Origin: Brachybacterium subflavum
GTDB taxonomy: Bacteria; Actinomycetota; Actinomycetes; Actinomycetales; Dermabacteraceae
Assembly: GCF_009299795.1 (NCBI RefSeq)
Contig: NZ_VIGP01000008.1
Location: 71,427-135,426, forward strand
Direction of reading: 5' to 3'
DNA: 64,000 bases
A program made the translations under genes and the position numbers. Shown here one piece after another: positions 26,237 to 36,903 of the stretch. The first letter of the stretch is position 1, and every line of letters begins with the position of its first letter. Under the pieces are notes generated by a model that saw nothing but the letters and a program-made list of their open reading frames with translations, did not search any database and was not told the DNA's origin.

Positions 26237-26840
26237 CTACAGGCTGGCATCTGTCGCGTACATCGGCGGCCTCTACCTCGTCTCCGTGTACCTCCAGGAT
26301 GCCCTCCATGCCTCAGCGTTCGAGGCCGGACTGACGAGCGCTGCTTCCGCGATCGGAGTGATCATCGGCGGGCAGCTCGTCTCCCGCATCCTCTACCCGC
26401 GCTTCGGTCCGCGACGGCTCACGACCCTCGGGCTCCTCCTCATCGGTGCGAGCCTTTCGCTGATGGCGCTCGTCGGGACGGGGACGAGCCTCTGGTGGGT
26501 GCGCAGCGACCTGCTGCTGCTCGGGCTGGGCGTCGCGGCGGTCTTCATCCCGTCCCAAGCGATCTCCATGGCCACGATCTCCAAGGCCGACACCAGCAGG
26601 GCGTCCCCGATCTTCAACGCCGGGAAGCAGCTGGGGAGCGCCGTCGGCGTCGCACTCCTCTCCACCGTCCTCGTCCTCGCCGCACCATCGCACTCGAGCA
26701 CGGGCATCAGTGGCGCAGAACCGTTCCCATTCCGGCTCGCGTTCCTCACCGCCGCAGTGGTCGCTCTGGGCACGACCGCTGTCTCCCTCACGATCTGCGA
26801 CGGCGAGGCGTCCGGGACGATGACGCGCCGACCCCGGTGA
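26233..26840 (+). pseudogene. MFS drug exporter (DHA2/EmrB-like), C-terminal half
   Basis: About 200 residues starting near LYRLASVAYIGGLYLVSVYLQ (in part). The sequence covers only the second half of a major facilitator exporter: PRFGPRRLTTLGLLLIGA, FIPSQAISMATISKADTSRASPIF (in part) and GKQLGSAVGVALLSTV. There is no start codon with a ribosome site and no first half. The junction with the marR remnant indicates one deletion through a divergent regulator/exporter pair. It is not expected to make a working transporter. Confidence 0.8.
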
Positions 26841-26875
26841 CGCCGCGACCAGGGCGGACGCGGATCCGGCACACG

Positions 26876-28174
26876 CTAGGCCACGACCTCGCCGTCCTCG
26901 ACCACCTCGGCGCCGCGCCCGCCGGTCGCGCGCAGGTGCCACAGCCACAGCACGGTCCCCGCGCAGACGAACGCCAGCGCGGTCGCCGCCAGAGTCACCA
27001 GGGAGCCCGTCACCAGCGGCGCCACGACACCCGCGAGCAGCGCGTTCAGCACGAGCGAGGAGAAGGTGCCCAGCGATGCGGCGGCGCCTCGGGCGTGAGG
27101 GAAGAGGTCCATGATCTCGAGCTGGATGGGCGCGAAGATCAGGGAGACGGTGAAGCCGATCAGCATCGGGCCGACGAGCACGGGGATGAGCGCAGGCGAG
27201 ATCGTGCCGTCGGGCGCGGGGGCGAGCGTCACGAGCAGCAGGTTCAGCGCGGTGGCTCCGAGCGTCGCGAGATAGCCGACGGTGATCATGCGGGTGCGCG
27301 GCAGGCGGTCGGCGAGTCGGCCGACGGCCTGGGCGCCGGTGAACATGCCGATGATCAGCGGCACGAACAGCACCCAGAAGTCCTGCTCGCCGAGCCCCAG
27401 CAGGCGCACCACGATGATCTGGGCCGAGGCGATGAACAGGAACTGGGCGGCGAAGCCGAAGGCCGTGGCGAGGGCGATCCGGACCATGAGCGCCGAGGCG
27501 CCCACGTGCACGAGCGAGCCGAGCAGCGAGCCGATCCGCAGCGGCGAGCGGCGCTCGGGCGGGAGCGTCTCGGGCAGCAGGATCGTGAGCACGATCGCGA
27601 GCAGTCCGTAGAGGCCGATGCCGCCGAACACCCAGCGCCAGTCCCCCAGCAGCAGGAGCCAGCCGCCGATCACCGGGGCCAGGGCGGGCGCGATCGAGAA
27701 GATGGCCATGACCTGCGCCATCAGCCGCTGCGCCTGGGCGCCCGAGTAGAGGTCGCGCACCATGACGCGGGAGATGATCGTCGCCGCCCCGGCGCTCATG
27801 CCCTGCAGGACCCGCAGCAGCACGAGGCTGCCGAAGGTGGGGGCCAGCACGCAGGCGAACATCCCGAGCACGTAGATGCTCAGGCCCGCGAGCATGACGC
27901 GCCGCCGCCCCAGCGCGTCGGAGAGCGGCCCGTGGAAGATCGACATCACCGCGAAGGCCGCGAGGTAGGCGGAGACGAGCTGCTGCAGCGCGCCCTCGGA
28001 CTCCCCGAACTCGGCGCCGATGCGGGTGAAGGCGGGGAACACGGAGTCGATCGTGAACGGGCCGATCATGGTGATCGCGGCGATCGCGACGGTGATGAAG
28101 GCGCGGGGCCGGCGAGGCTGCTGCGCAGCGCGTTCGGGGATGGACGGGGGCTGCGCGGGATCGGCCGTGGTCAC
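26876..28174 (-). CDS. Bcr/CflA family multidrug efflux MFS transporter
   Basis: 432 residues with twelve predicted helices. FTIDSVFPAF near 40 and GPLSDALGRRRVMLAG near 82 (MFS motif A) are typical of Bcr/CflA drug:proton antiporters, as is QGMSAGAATIISRVMVRDLYS near 125-145 (in part). The start is a GTG at 28174 with only a weak ribosome site. It runs towards the MFS remnant and away from the NYN gene. Substrates are unknown. Confidence 0.9.
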   Translation of the reverse strand: MTTADPAQPPSIPERAAQQPRRPRAFITVAIAAITMIGPFTIDSVFPAFTRIGAEFGESEGALQQLVSAYLAAFAVMSIFHGPLSDALGRRRVMLAGLSIYVLGMFACVLAPTFGSLVLLRVLQGMSAGAATIISRVMVRDLYSGAQAQRLMAQVMAIFSIAPALAPVIGGWLLLLGDWRWVFGGIGLYGLLAIVLTILLPETLPPERRSPLRIGSLLGSLVHVGASALMVRIALATAFGFAAQFLFIASAQIIVVRLLGLGEQDFWVLFVPLIIGMFTGAQAVGRLADRLPRTRMITVGYLATLGATALNLLLVTLAPAPDGTISPALIPVLVGPMLIGFTVSLIFAPIQLEIMDLFPHARGAAASLGTFSSLVLNALLAGVVAPLVTGSLVTLAATALAFVCAGTVLWLWHLRATGGRGAEVVEDGEVVA

Positions 28175-28268
28175 CCGTTCACCCTAGCCCGGGGGCAGGG
28201 ACACGCAGGGAGCCGTCGTATCCGCCCGTTTCCTGCCGTGGTGGCGTGAGCTCGTGCATGCTTGAACG

Positions 28269-28925
28269 GTGTCGAAGCCAGCAGCGATTGTGTACGTCGA
28301 TGGGTTCAATCTCTACAAGGGGCAGCTGGAGAGCCGTCCTCAGAACAAGTGGCTGGATCTCGTTGCGCTCTTCGACGACGTTTTGGACGCCTTCGATGTT
28401 CGCCATGTGCACTACTTCACCGCTCGCATCAAGGGGCGCATGAACCCCGAGGACCCGCACGCACCAGACCGGCAGCACGCATATCTGAGAGCCCTCGGCA
28501 CTCTGGATCGATTGACGGTCCACGATGATTCCCTTTTCACCGTGCATCACGGATTCGCGCGCAAGTGGGTCGACGGCAAGGAGCGACCACCGCTCCGGCA
28601 CCATCACGTCTACAAGGTCCAGGAGAAGGGCTCGGACGTGAAGCTGGCGACGCAGCCGCTCATGGATGCGCTCGATGGGCTCGCCCAGACCTTGGTCGTC
28701 GTCTCCTCAGACTCGGACCTGGCGCACCCCATTGCCGTAGCGAAGCAGAGGTTCGGCGTACGGGTCGGCGTTCTCTACCCGCGAAACGAGAGAACAAAAC
28801 TCTTCGAGCAGGCGGGCATCGACTTCAGTCTCTATCTGCGACCCGGCTACGCATCGCGGAATCAGCTCCCACCTGTGGTCCAGACGGGGAAACAGCCGAT
28901 CCATCGACCACCGTCCTGGAAATAG
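28269..28925 (+). CDS. NYN domain (PIN-like, LabA/DUF88) ribonuclease-like protein
   Basis: 218 residues from a GTG. The motif IVYVDGFNLYKG (D11) opens the NYN fold, KGSDVKLA (D123) and VVSSDSDLAHP (D148, D150) complete the acidic metal site of these PIN-like nucleases. RNA cleavage is expected from the family but targets are unknown. Base composition is visibly less GC-rich than the neighbours, with AGA and AAA codons. It is a single-gene cassette with its own hairpin terminator, which fits horizontal acquisition. No toxin-antitoxin partner is adjacent. Confidence 0.88.
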   Translation: MSKPAAIVYVDGFNLYKGQLESRPQNKWLDLVALFDDVLDAFDVRHVHYFTARIKGRMNPEDPHAPDRQHAYLRALGTLDRLTVHDDSLFTVHHGFARKWVDGKERPPLRHHHVYKVQEKGSDVKLATQPLMDALDGLAQTLVVVSSDSDLAHPIAVAKQRFGVRVGVLYPRNERTKLFEQAGIDFSLYLRPGYASRNQLPPVVQTGKQPIHRPPSWK

Positions 28926-28926
28926 C

Positions 28927-28951
28927 AAGGCCCCGCACGAAGCGGGGCCTT
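28927..28951 (+). terminator. Hairpin terminator of the NYN gene
   Basis: AAGGCCCCGC (28927-28936) pairs perfectly with GCGGGGCCTT (28942-28951) around the loop ACGAA, directly after the stop codon. It is a classic compact stem, unlike the long palindromes elsewhere in the window. Confidence 0.85.
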
Positions 28952-29040
28952 GAGCCTGATCCGGAGGAACAGGGGTTGTGCCCCGAGGGTAACACCGGTG
29001 GCGTGCTGTCACCAGCCCCAGCGCCGCTCTCGGCCTCGAA

Positions 29041-29736
29041 TCAGGACGCGAGCCGGTCCGCCGCGCGCAGCACGAGGGGCTCGCGGCTGCGCCGGGCAGC
29101 GCGCATGACCTCCTCGACGTGGGCGGGGTCGGCCTCCGGCGCTCCCGGCGATCCCGCGTCGAACGGCGGCTGCGGGTCGTACTCCATGGCGAGCTGGACG
29201 CCCTTGGCGACGTCGTCCCCGTAGATCTCCGCGGCGAGGGTGAGAGCGAAGTCGATGCCGCTGGTCACCCCTCCCCCGGTGAGCAGGTCGCCGTCCCGCA
29301 CCACGCGCTCGCGCACGGGGATCGCGCCCAGGTGCCGCAGCAGCGGGTGCACGGCCCAGTGGGTCGTGGCGCGTCGACCCCGCAGCAGACCGATCGCCCC
29401 GAGCACGAAGGCGCCGGTGCAGACGCTCGTCACGTAGCGCGCGCCTGCAGCCTGGCGCCGCACGAAGTCGAGGGCGACGGAGTCCTCGAGAGTGTCGAAG
29501 GCGCCCTGCCCGCCGGGGATCATGAGGACGTCGGCCTGCCCCGCCTCCTCGAAGGCGACCGTGGGCAGCAGGGAGAAACCGGCGTCGGTCGGGACTGGTT
29601 CGTGCCGATGCCACGCGAGGTCCACGACGGCGCCCGGCAAGCCCGCGAAGACCTGGACCGGCCCGGTGAGATCGAGCTGCGTGACCTGCGGGAACAGCAG
29701 TGTCGTGAAGCGGAGCGGTCGGGGCGATGCTGCCAT
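29041..29736 (-). CDS. DJ-1/PfpI family protein, isonitrile hydratase (InhA) type
   Basis: 231 residues. QLDLTGPVQVF near 20-30, MIPGGQGAF near 72 and SVCTGAFVLGAIGLLRGRRATTHW (in part) with the nucleophile C106 match the InhA/isocyanide hydratase branch of the DJ-1 superfamily. The same fold forms the N-terminal domain of GlxA-type regulators. InhA converts isonitriles to N-formamides; activity here is inferred. It lies downstream of an MFS exporter and near a GlxA-type regulator with a similar domain, so the locus may deal with one compound. Confidence 0.87.
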   Translation of the reverse strand: MAASPRPLRFTTLLFPQVTQLDLTGPVQVFAGLPGAVVDLAWHRHEPVPTDAGFSLLPTVAFEEAGQADVLMIPGGQGAFDTLEDSVALDFVRRQAAGARYVTSVCTGAFVLGAIGLLRGRRATTHWAVHPLLRHLGAIPVRERVVRDGDLLTGGGVTSGIDFALTLAAEIYGDDVAKGVQLAMEYDPQPPFDAGSPGAPEADPAHVEEVMRAARRSREPLVLRAADRLAS

Positions 29737-29914
29737 GGTGCGGTGCTTCCTCTCCCGGCGGGCCGGACGCCTCGGCGTCGGCGTCCGCCGGATGCGGTGG
29801 GTGGGTTCTGTGCGGTGGGTGCGGTGGGTGTGGACGTGGGATCAGGGACGCTGCGCGGTCCCCGGAGCGCGGCGGGCAGCCGGGTGCGCACGGGTCGACG
29901 GGAGCGCGGCGGGC

Positions 29915-31144
29915 TCACCGGGGCGCGGGGCACGGCTGCTCCGCGAGCGCCTGCGGGCGCGGGGCCCGGCGCGCGGGCAGCAGCCACGCACCCAGGGCCA
30001 GGGCGGCGGCCGCGACGGTCGCGACCGCGTAGACCACTCCGGCGGCGCCGAGTCCGATGAGGTCGCTGAGCAGTCCCGCGCACAGGGCGGAGGCACCGTA
30101 GGCGAGGTAGCCGACGATGTAGAACGCCGCGAAGAACCCTCCGCGCTCGTGCGGCCGGACGCCCGGCAGCAGGATGCGCAGGGTCGCGGAGAAGACCGCT
30201 CCGTACCCGACGCCGGTGACGAGAGCCCCCGCGACCACCAGGGACGCGTCGCCGGTGGCGAAGGAGGCGCACTCGGCGAGGACGCCGAGCATCACCGCGA
30301 CGTACCCGCCGGGCACGAGCACGCGCGGCCCGATCCGCGGGGCGAGCACGAGGGTGCAGATCGTGGCCACGAGCGGCTGGGTCGCCACGATCAGCGCCGA
30401 TGGGAGGCCGACGCCGAGGTGCAGGACGCTGCCGGCGAGCGACCCTCCCAGGCCCAGGATCAGTCCCGCGGACATCCAGATCGCGATGATCCCGGGCGCG
30501 AGCCGGAGGAACTGCCCGCGCACCGCATCGGGGATCCGGATCCGCGGGACCAGCGAGGCCAGGGCGCCGGCGCGCGGCGAGACGGTCTCCGGGGACAGCA
30601 TCAGCAGGACGGCGGCGACGAGGACCACGGCGAGCGCGACGGCGAACAGCACGGCGTTCGGGGCCGACGTCGCCTCGATGGCGATCCCCGCCAGCACCAC
30701 GCCGATCCCGAGACCGCCGGCGGTCGTCACGCTCACCGCGGTGTGCGCGAGGCGCCGATGCCGCTCGGGGGCGAGCTCCACGATGGACGCGCTGAGCGCG
30801 GCGGTCGCGGCGCCGATCGCCGCGCCCTGGACGGCGCGCGCGAGGACCAGGTCGCCGATGGCGTGGGCGCGCAGGAAGAGCAGGAGCGCGAGGGCGGTCA
30901 GCAGCAGGGAGCCGACCGCCACCGGGCGTCGCCCGAGGTGGTCGGAGAGCGACCCGCAGGTCAGCAGCGCCAGGAGCAGGGTCAGCGCATAGACGGCGAA
31001 GGCGCCGGTGAGGGCGCCGTCCGAGAAGCCCCAGGCCTCCTGGTCGTAGCTCAGCAGGACGCTCGGCGCTCCCGCGGCAGCCATGGCCGCCATGAAGGCC
31101 AGCACGGAGACGCAGCAGGCGGCCCATCGGGGCATCGAAGGCAC
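29915..31144 (-). CDS. MFS transporter (drug or metabolite exporter)
   Basis: About 409 residues with twelve predicted helices. CGSLSDHLGRRPVAVGSLL is MFS motif A, and RAVQGAAIGAATAALSASIVEL (in part) follows. The start is uncertain: GTG 31144 has AGGA 11 nt upstream, ATG 31135 is the next in frame. It is transcribed towards the isonitrile-hydratase-like gene (178 nt gap, no clear terminator) and divergent from the GlxA-type regulator. Substrate unknown. Confidence 0.85.
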   Translation of the reverse strand: MPSMPRWAACCVSVLAFMAAMAAAGAPSVLLSYDQEAWGFSDGALTGAFAVYALTLLLALLTCGSLSDHLGRRPVAVGSLLLTALALLLFLRAHAIGDLVLARAVQGAAIGAATAALSASIVELAPERHRRLAHTAVSVTTAGGLGIGVVLAGIAIEATSAPNAVLFAVALAVVLVAAVLLMLSPETVSPRAGALASLVPRIRIPDAVRGQFLRLAPGIIAIWMSAGLILGLGGSLAGSVLHLGVGLPSALIVATQPLVATICTLVLAPRIGPRVLVPGGYVAVMLGVLAECASFATGDASLVVAGALVTGVGYGAVFSATLRILLPGVRPHERGGFFAAFYIVGYLAYGASALCAGLLSDLIGLGAAGVVYAVATVAAAALALGAWLLPARRAPRPQALAEQPCPAPR

Positions 31145-31164
31145 GGTGATCAGGGTCCTCTCGG

Positions 31165-31198
31165 GGGTTCTCGTCGGGTTCTCGTCGGGTTCTCGTCG
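31165..31198. repeat. 11-bp direct repeat in the MFS/GlxA intergenic region
   Basis: GGGTTCTCGTC occurs three times in a row immediately upstream of the MFS start. It could be an activator or repressor site array, or a slippage product. It lies between divergent genes. Confidence 0.6.
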
Positions 31199-31276
31199 GC
31201 CGACGGGACCCATCCTGCGAGCGGGGAGCGAGACGAGGACAGTGGCATAACTGCCGACATGTGCAAGGATTACGTC

Positions 31277-32300
31277 ATGTACCCGCTGGCCCCCCAGGAC
31301 CCGGTCGACCCGCAGGACTCGGTCGACCCGCCGGACCCGCAGCACTCGTCGGCCGCTCCGACCCGCCACCAGGTCGCCGTGCTCGTGATGCCCGGGGCGC
31401 TGCCGCTGGACGTCGGCATCCCGCTGCAGGTCTTCGCGGAGCGCCCGGGCACCCCGTACGCGCTGAGCATCTGCGCCGAGAGCCCCGGCGCCGTGCCCGC
31501 CGCCTCGGGGCTCGCGTACCAGGTGGAGCAGGGGCTCGAGGCGCTCGCGCGCGCCGATACGGTCATCGTCCCGGGCTACGCGCCCCCGGATCGGCCGGTC
31601 CCCCTGCCTGTGCGCGAGGCGCTGATGGCGGCCCACGAGCGCGGGGCACGGCTGGTGTCGATCTGCTACGGCGCCTTCGCCCTGGCCGACGCCGGGCTGC
31701 TGCGCGGACGGCGCGCGACGACCCACTGGGATGCCGCCGCCCGGCTCGCGCGCACCTACCCGGACGTGGAGGTGGACCCGAACGTGCTGTTCGTCGACGA
31801 GGGCAGCATCCTCAGCTCCGCCGGGGTCGCGGCCGGCCTCGACCTGTGCCTGTACATCGTGCGCAAGGACCTCGGCGCGAAGACCGCCAACGAGATCGCC
31901 CGGCGCCTGGTCACCTCACCGCGCCGCGCCGGCGGCCAGGCGCAGTACCAGCCGGCCGGTTGGATGCCCGTCGCGGACGGCGAGGCGCTCGAGGACGTGC
32001 GGACGTGGGCACTGGGGCACCTCGAGGAGGATCTGACCACGCAGCAGCTGGCCGACCGGGCCGCGATGTCGCGGCGCACCTTCGAGCGCCGCTTCGTCGA
32101 GGAGACCGGGCGCCCGCCGCACCGCTGGATCCTCGAGGCCCGCGTGGACATGGCACGCCGCCTGCTCGAGGACAGCGACCTTCCCGTCGATCAGATCGCC
32201 GCGCGCACGGGCCTGGGCACCGGGGCGAACCTGCGGCTCCACTTCCGCCGCGCACTCGGCACCTCGCCCGGCGAGTACCGCAGAACCTTCACCTCGACCC

Positions 32301-32311
<11 letters not shown>
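31277..32311 (+). CDS. GlxA-type AraC family transcriptional regulator
   Basis: 344 residues. An N-terminal DJ-1/PfpI domain (about 30-205, with SICYGAFALADAGLLRGRRATTHW, quoted in part) is fused to a C-terminal AraC DNA-binding domain (about 235-335, TTQQLADRAAMSRRTFERRF and the second helix-turn-helix IAARTGLGTGANLRLHFRRA, in part). I prefer the ATG at 31277 because AAGGA is 7 nt upstream; ATG 31259 with CATAAC before it could give a leaderless form. Its probable targets are the divergent MFS/InhA genes. It overlaps the LysR gene tail to tail by 11 nt. Confidence 0.92.
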
Positions 32312-34330
<2,019 letters not shown>

Positions 34331-34338
34331 TCCGAGCG

Positions 34339-34366
34339 ACGACGGGCGCCCGAGGGCGCGCGTCGT
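34339..34366 (+). terminator. Terminator of the first aldo/keto reductase gene
   Basis: ACGACG and GCGCCC (34339-34351) pair with GGGCGC and CGTCGT (34354-34366), with one G/G mismatch and a 2 nt loop as written (a slightly larger loop in practice). It lies 9 nt after the stop codon. The next 250 nt hold only GC-rich sequence with a direct repeat GGAGCGGCTCA and no gene. Confidence 0.7.
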
Positions 34367-34615
34367 CAACGGGCGCTCGTCTTCTGCTCGTGCGCTGCGC
34401 CTGACAGCATGGGCCGGGGCTCTGCCGACGGGCTGAGTCCCGGCCCCGCCCGTCGGGCGGAGCGGCTCATCCACGGTCCCCGGTCGTCGGCGGAGCGGCT
34501 CACTCGCCGGCCCCGCCCGTCGGCCCGCATTCCGCCCCCACTGCCTCCGGCGAGCGCCGCTCGCCGGCCCGACCGCGTCCGCGGCCGATCTCATGACGAC
34601 ACAGGAGTCTCTGCG

Positions 34616-35548
34616 ATGAAGCATTTCCCCCTTCCGGGCACCGAGATCACGGCACCGAACGTGGTGCTGGGCCTCATGCGGATCAACGACAAGTCCGACG
34701 AGGAGATCCGCACCCTGGTGAACACGGCCCGCGATGCGGGCATCGACTTCTTCGACCACGCCGACATCTACGGCGGCGACCACCTGTGCGAGCGCCGCTT
34801 CGCCGAGGCGATGCACCTCAACGCCGCCGAGCGCGAGCAGATCACCATCCAGACGAAGGCCGGCATCGTCACCGACGGCCCCTACTTCGACTACTCCTAC
34901 GAGCACCTCATCGAGTCGGTTGAGGGGTCGCTGAAGGCCCTGCGCACCGACTACATCGACATCCTGCTGCTGCACCGCCCCGATGCCCTCATCGAGCCCG
35001 ACGAGGTGGCCCGCGCCTTCGACGACCTGCACGCCTCCGGCAAGGTGCGCGCCTTCGGCGTCTCCAACCACACGCCTCGCCAGATCGACCTGCTCAAGCG
35101 CTCGGTGACCCGTCCGCTCGTGGCCAACCAGCTGCAGCTCTCGATCACCCACTCGCCGATCATCGCCCAGGGCATCGCCGCGAACATGAGCGGCGAGGAG
35201 CAGTCCAACGTCCTGGACGGCGGCGGCATCCTGGACTACTGCCGCCTGAACGACATCACCGTGCAGGCCTGGTCGCCCTTCCAGGGCGGCTTCTTCGACG
35301 GCGTCTTCCTGGGCAGCGACAAGTACCCGGACCTGAACGCCGTGGTGGACCGCCTCGCCGCGAAGTACGACGTCGCCCCGGAGGCCGTGGCGACCGGCTG
35401 GATCACCCGCCACCCCGCGAACATGCAGGTCGTGCTCGGAACCACCACCCCGCAGCGCGTCACCGACTCGGCCGACGGCTCGGAGCTGCCGCTCACCCGC
35501 GCCGAGTGGTACGAGCTCTTCCGCGCGGCGGGCCACCGGGTGCCGTGA
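34616..35548 (+). CDS. Aldo/keto reductase, YdhF type
   Basis: 310 residues from the ATG at 34616, with AGGAG 8 nt upstream. GIDFFDHADIYGGDHLCE near 42-59 carries the Asp/Tyr pair, QTKAGI near 83 the Lys and LLLHRPDAL near 119 the His. VLGTTTPQRV near 276 is the cofactor site. It belongs to the YdhF branch of AKRs, oxidoreductases of unknown natural substrate. Its stop overlaps the GTG of the HAD phosphatase gene, so the two are translated together. Confidence 0.92.
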   Translation: MKHFPLPGTEITAPNVVLGLMRINDKSDEEIRTLVNTARDAGIDFFDHADIYGGDHLCERRFAEAMHLNAAEREQITIQTKAGIVTDGPYFDYSYEHLIESVEGSLKALRTDYIDILLLHRPDALIEPDEVARAFDDLHASGKVRAFGVSNHTPRQIDLLKRSVTRPLVANQLQLSITHSPIIAQGIAANMSGEEQSNVLDGGGILDYCRLNDITVQAWSPFQGGFFDGVFLGSDKYPDLNAVVDRLAAKYDVAPEAVATGWITRHPANMQVVLGTTTPQRVTDSADGSELPLTRAEWYELFRAAGHRVP

Positions 35549-36351
35549 TCCCGGCGGGAGACGATCCTGGCGGGGACGGCGGAGCCGATGAGCACCGGCC
35601 CCGCCGGGATCGTGCCACCGCCGAACTCGTGGTGCTCGATGTCGACGGGACCCTCTGCTTCGACGGGCGCACCATCGCGGACGACATCGTCGAGGCTCTG
35701 CGCGACGTCGGCGAGCGGCACCCGCTGGCCTTCGCCTCCGCGCGCCCGGTGCGCGACCTGCTGCCAGTGCTCCCGGAGGATCTCGCCGATAGCGCTCTGA
35801 TCGGCGGGAACGGCGCCTTCGTGCGCCCGGCTCGGGTCACCGACGTCGAGGTCGTCGGCTTCCCTGCCCCTGCCAGGGCGCTGCTCGACGAGATCATCGA
35901 GGCGCACTCCCTGCCCGCGCTCGTCGACGGCCCCTGGGACTTCTCCTTCACGGGCGACGAGCAGCACCGCATCTTCCGTCAGCTCGACGCCGAAGGACTC
36001 GCCCGCAACGTCCCGCGCAGCGCGCTGCCCGACTACGCGAAGGCAGTGCTGTTCACCGAGGACCCCCAGGTCATCGATCAGCTGCGGGCCGCCGGACTGA
36101 GCGTGTCCGTCCACCCCGACGAGCACCTGATCGACGTGGCACCGAGCGGCATCACGAAGCATTCCGCGCTGCGCCGCCTCGGCATCCGCGACGGCGCGTA
36201 CACCGCGTTCGGGAACGACGTGAACGACGTCGAGCTGCTCAGGCACGCTCGCCGCAGCATCCGGGTCGGCGGGCACCCGGCACTCGACTTCGCCCATCGC
36301 ACCGCGGACCGGACCGAGGTGGCGGGAGCACTCGTTCAGCTGGGCGGGTGA
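35545..36351 (+). CDS. HAD superfamily phosphatase, Cof/IIB type
   Basis: About 268 residues. The catalytic motif I VVLDVDGTL (Asp near 30-32), motif II FASARP and motif IV FGNDVNDVELL are all visible, with a type IIB cap between. Such enzymes dephosphorylate sugar phosphates or related metabolites. I chose the GTG at 35545, which overlaps the preceding stop (GTGA); no strong ribosome site is visible, so the true N-terminus is uncertain. Confidence 0.85.
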   Translation: MIPAGDDPGGDGGADEHRPRRDRATAELVVLDVDGTLCFDGRTIADDIVEALRDVGERHPLAFASARPVRDLLPVLPEDLADSALIGGNGAFVRPARVTDVEVVGFPAPARALLDEIIEAHSLPALVDGPWDFSFTGDEQHRIFRQLDAEGLARNVPRSALPDYAKAVLFTEDPQVIDQLRAAGLSVSVHPDEHLIDVAPSGITKHSALRRLGIRDGAYTAFGNDVNDVELLRHARRSIRVGGHPALDFAHRTADRTEVAGALVQLGG

Positions 36352-36411
36352 AGGGGCGCGGGGACTGCCCGCGGGTGCTATGCCACGTCGGAGCGCCTCC
36401 CCATCAGGCCG

Positions 36412-36438
36412 TGTCACGGACAGGCGGATGTGCGACTT
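36412..36438. repeat. Partial copy of the palindromic repeat arm
   Basis: TGTCACGGACAGGC followed by GGATGTGCGAC repeats, with a few changes, the left arm of the element at 36451 in the same orientation. It looks like a broken or half copy. Confidence 0.6.
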
Positions 36439-36450
36439 CCAGCGGGCCCC

Positions 36451-36524
36451 TGTCACGGACCGGCCTATGCGCGACATCCGTGCAATATGCGGCACGGATG
36501 TCGCGCCCGCGCCGCTCCATGACA
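36451..36524. repeat. Long palindrome, type A, second copy
   Basis: GCGCGACATCCGTGC (36469-36483) pairs perfectly with GCACGGATGTCGCGC (36492-36506). After a symmetric 4 nt mismatch, TGTCACGGACCGGC (36451-36464) pairs with GCCGCTCCATGACA (36511-36524) at 12 of 14 positions. The outer arm TGTCACGGAC-GGCC and the segment CCGTGCAATAT match the element at 5260-5333. It lies 100 nt behind the HAD gene and may end that transcript. The 553 nt gap contains no gene. Confidence 0.8.
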
Positions 36525-36601
36525 TCGCTGGGCCCCATGCAGGGCGACCCGCCGCAGCCCCCGGCCCGGACAGACCGGCTGGAACTGCTCGGCGCCGACT
36601 G

Positions 36602-36650
36602 CGCGGCGCCAGCTTGGCGGCGCCAGCTTGGCGGCGCCAGCTTTGCGGTG
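36602..36650. repeat. 15-bp minisatellite in the intergenic region
   Basis: About three copies of GCGGCGCCAGCTTG(G) follow each other; each contains the palindrome GGCGCC. No open frame with a ribosome site uses them. Confidence 0.75.
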
Positions 36651-36765
36651 CTGGCTGTGCCACCCCAACCGTGTTGCGCGGACGGCCACCCACCACCGTG
36701 AGGTGCGTCTCGTATCACTCCCGGCCCACCGGTCCCACCCGGGGATCACACTAGCCTCGAGCCAA

Positions 36766-36784
36766 ATAGGCAAGCCTTGCCTTG
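36766..36784. promoter_or_regulatory. DtxR/IdeR-type iron box before the siderophore importer
   Basis: AGGCAAG (36768-36774) and CTTGCCT (36776-36782) form a perfect inverted repeat around one base; with flanks the 19-mer resembles the DtxR/IdeR site and keeps AGGnnAGCCTnnCCT. TAGCCT at 36752-36757 is a likely -10. Iron-dependent repression of the 36904-41139 operon follows naturally. Confidence 0.75.
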
Positions 36785-36903
36785 TCTCCGCATGAGTCAT
36801 CGCTTCCCCGCCTATCCCCCATCCCCCGTCCTCTTCGCACGTGCCCGCCCCGCCGCCGGCCGTCCGTCCGGCCGTCCGTCCGTCCGTCCCCAGGAGTCTC
36901 CGC

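Noticed and set aside
26013..26309. Open frame of 98 codons over the scar on the minus strand
   Set aside because: It is in a different frame from the MarR homology and has no recognisable domain.
28269..29041. Toxin-antitoxin module with the NYN protein as toxin
   Set aside because: There is no small partner gene on either side, and the terminator follows directly.
36348..36754. Short open frames across the intergenic repeats after the HAD gene
   Set aside because: They read straight through the palindrome and the 15-bp minisatellite, have no good ribosome site, and exist on both strands because of the symmetry.
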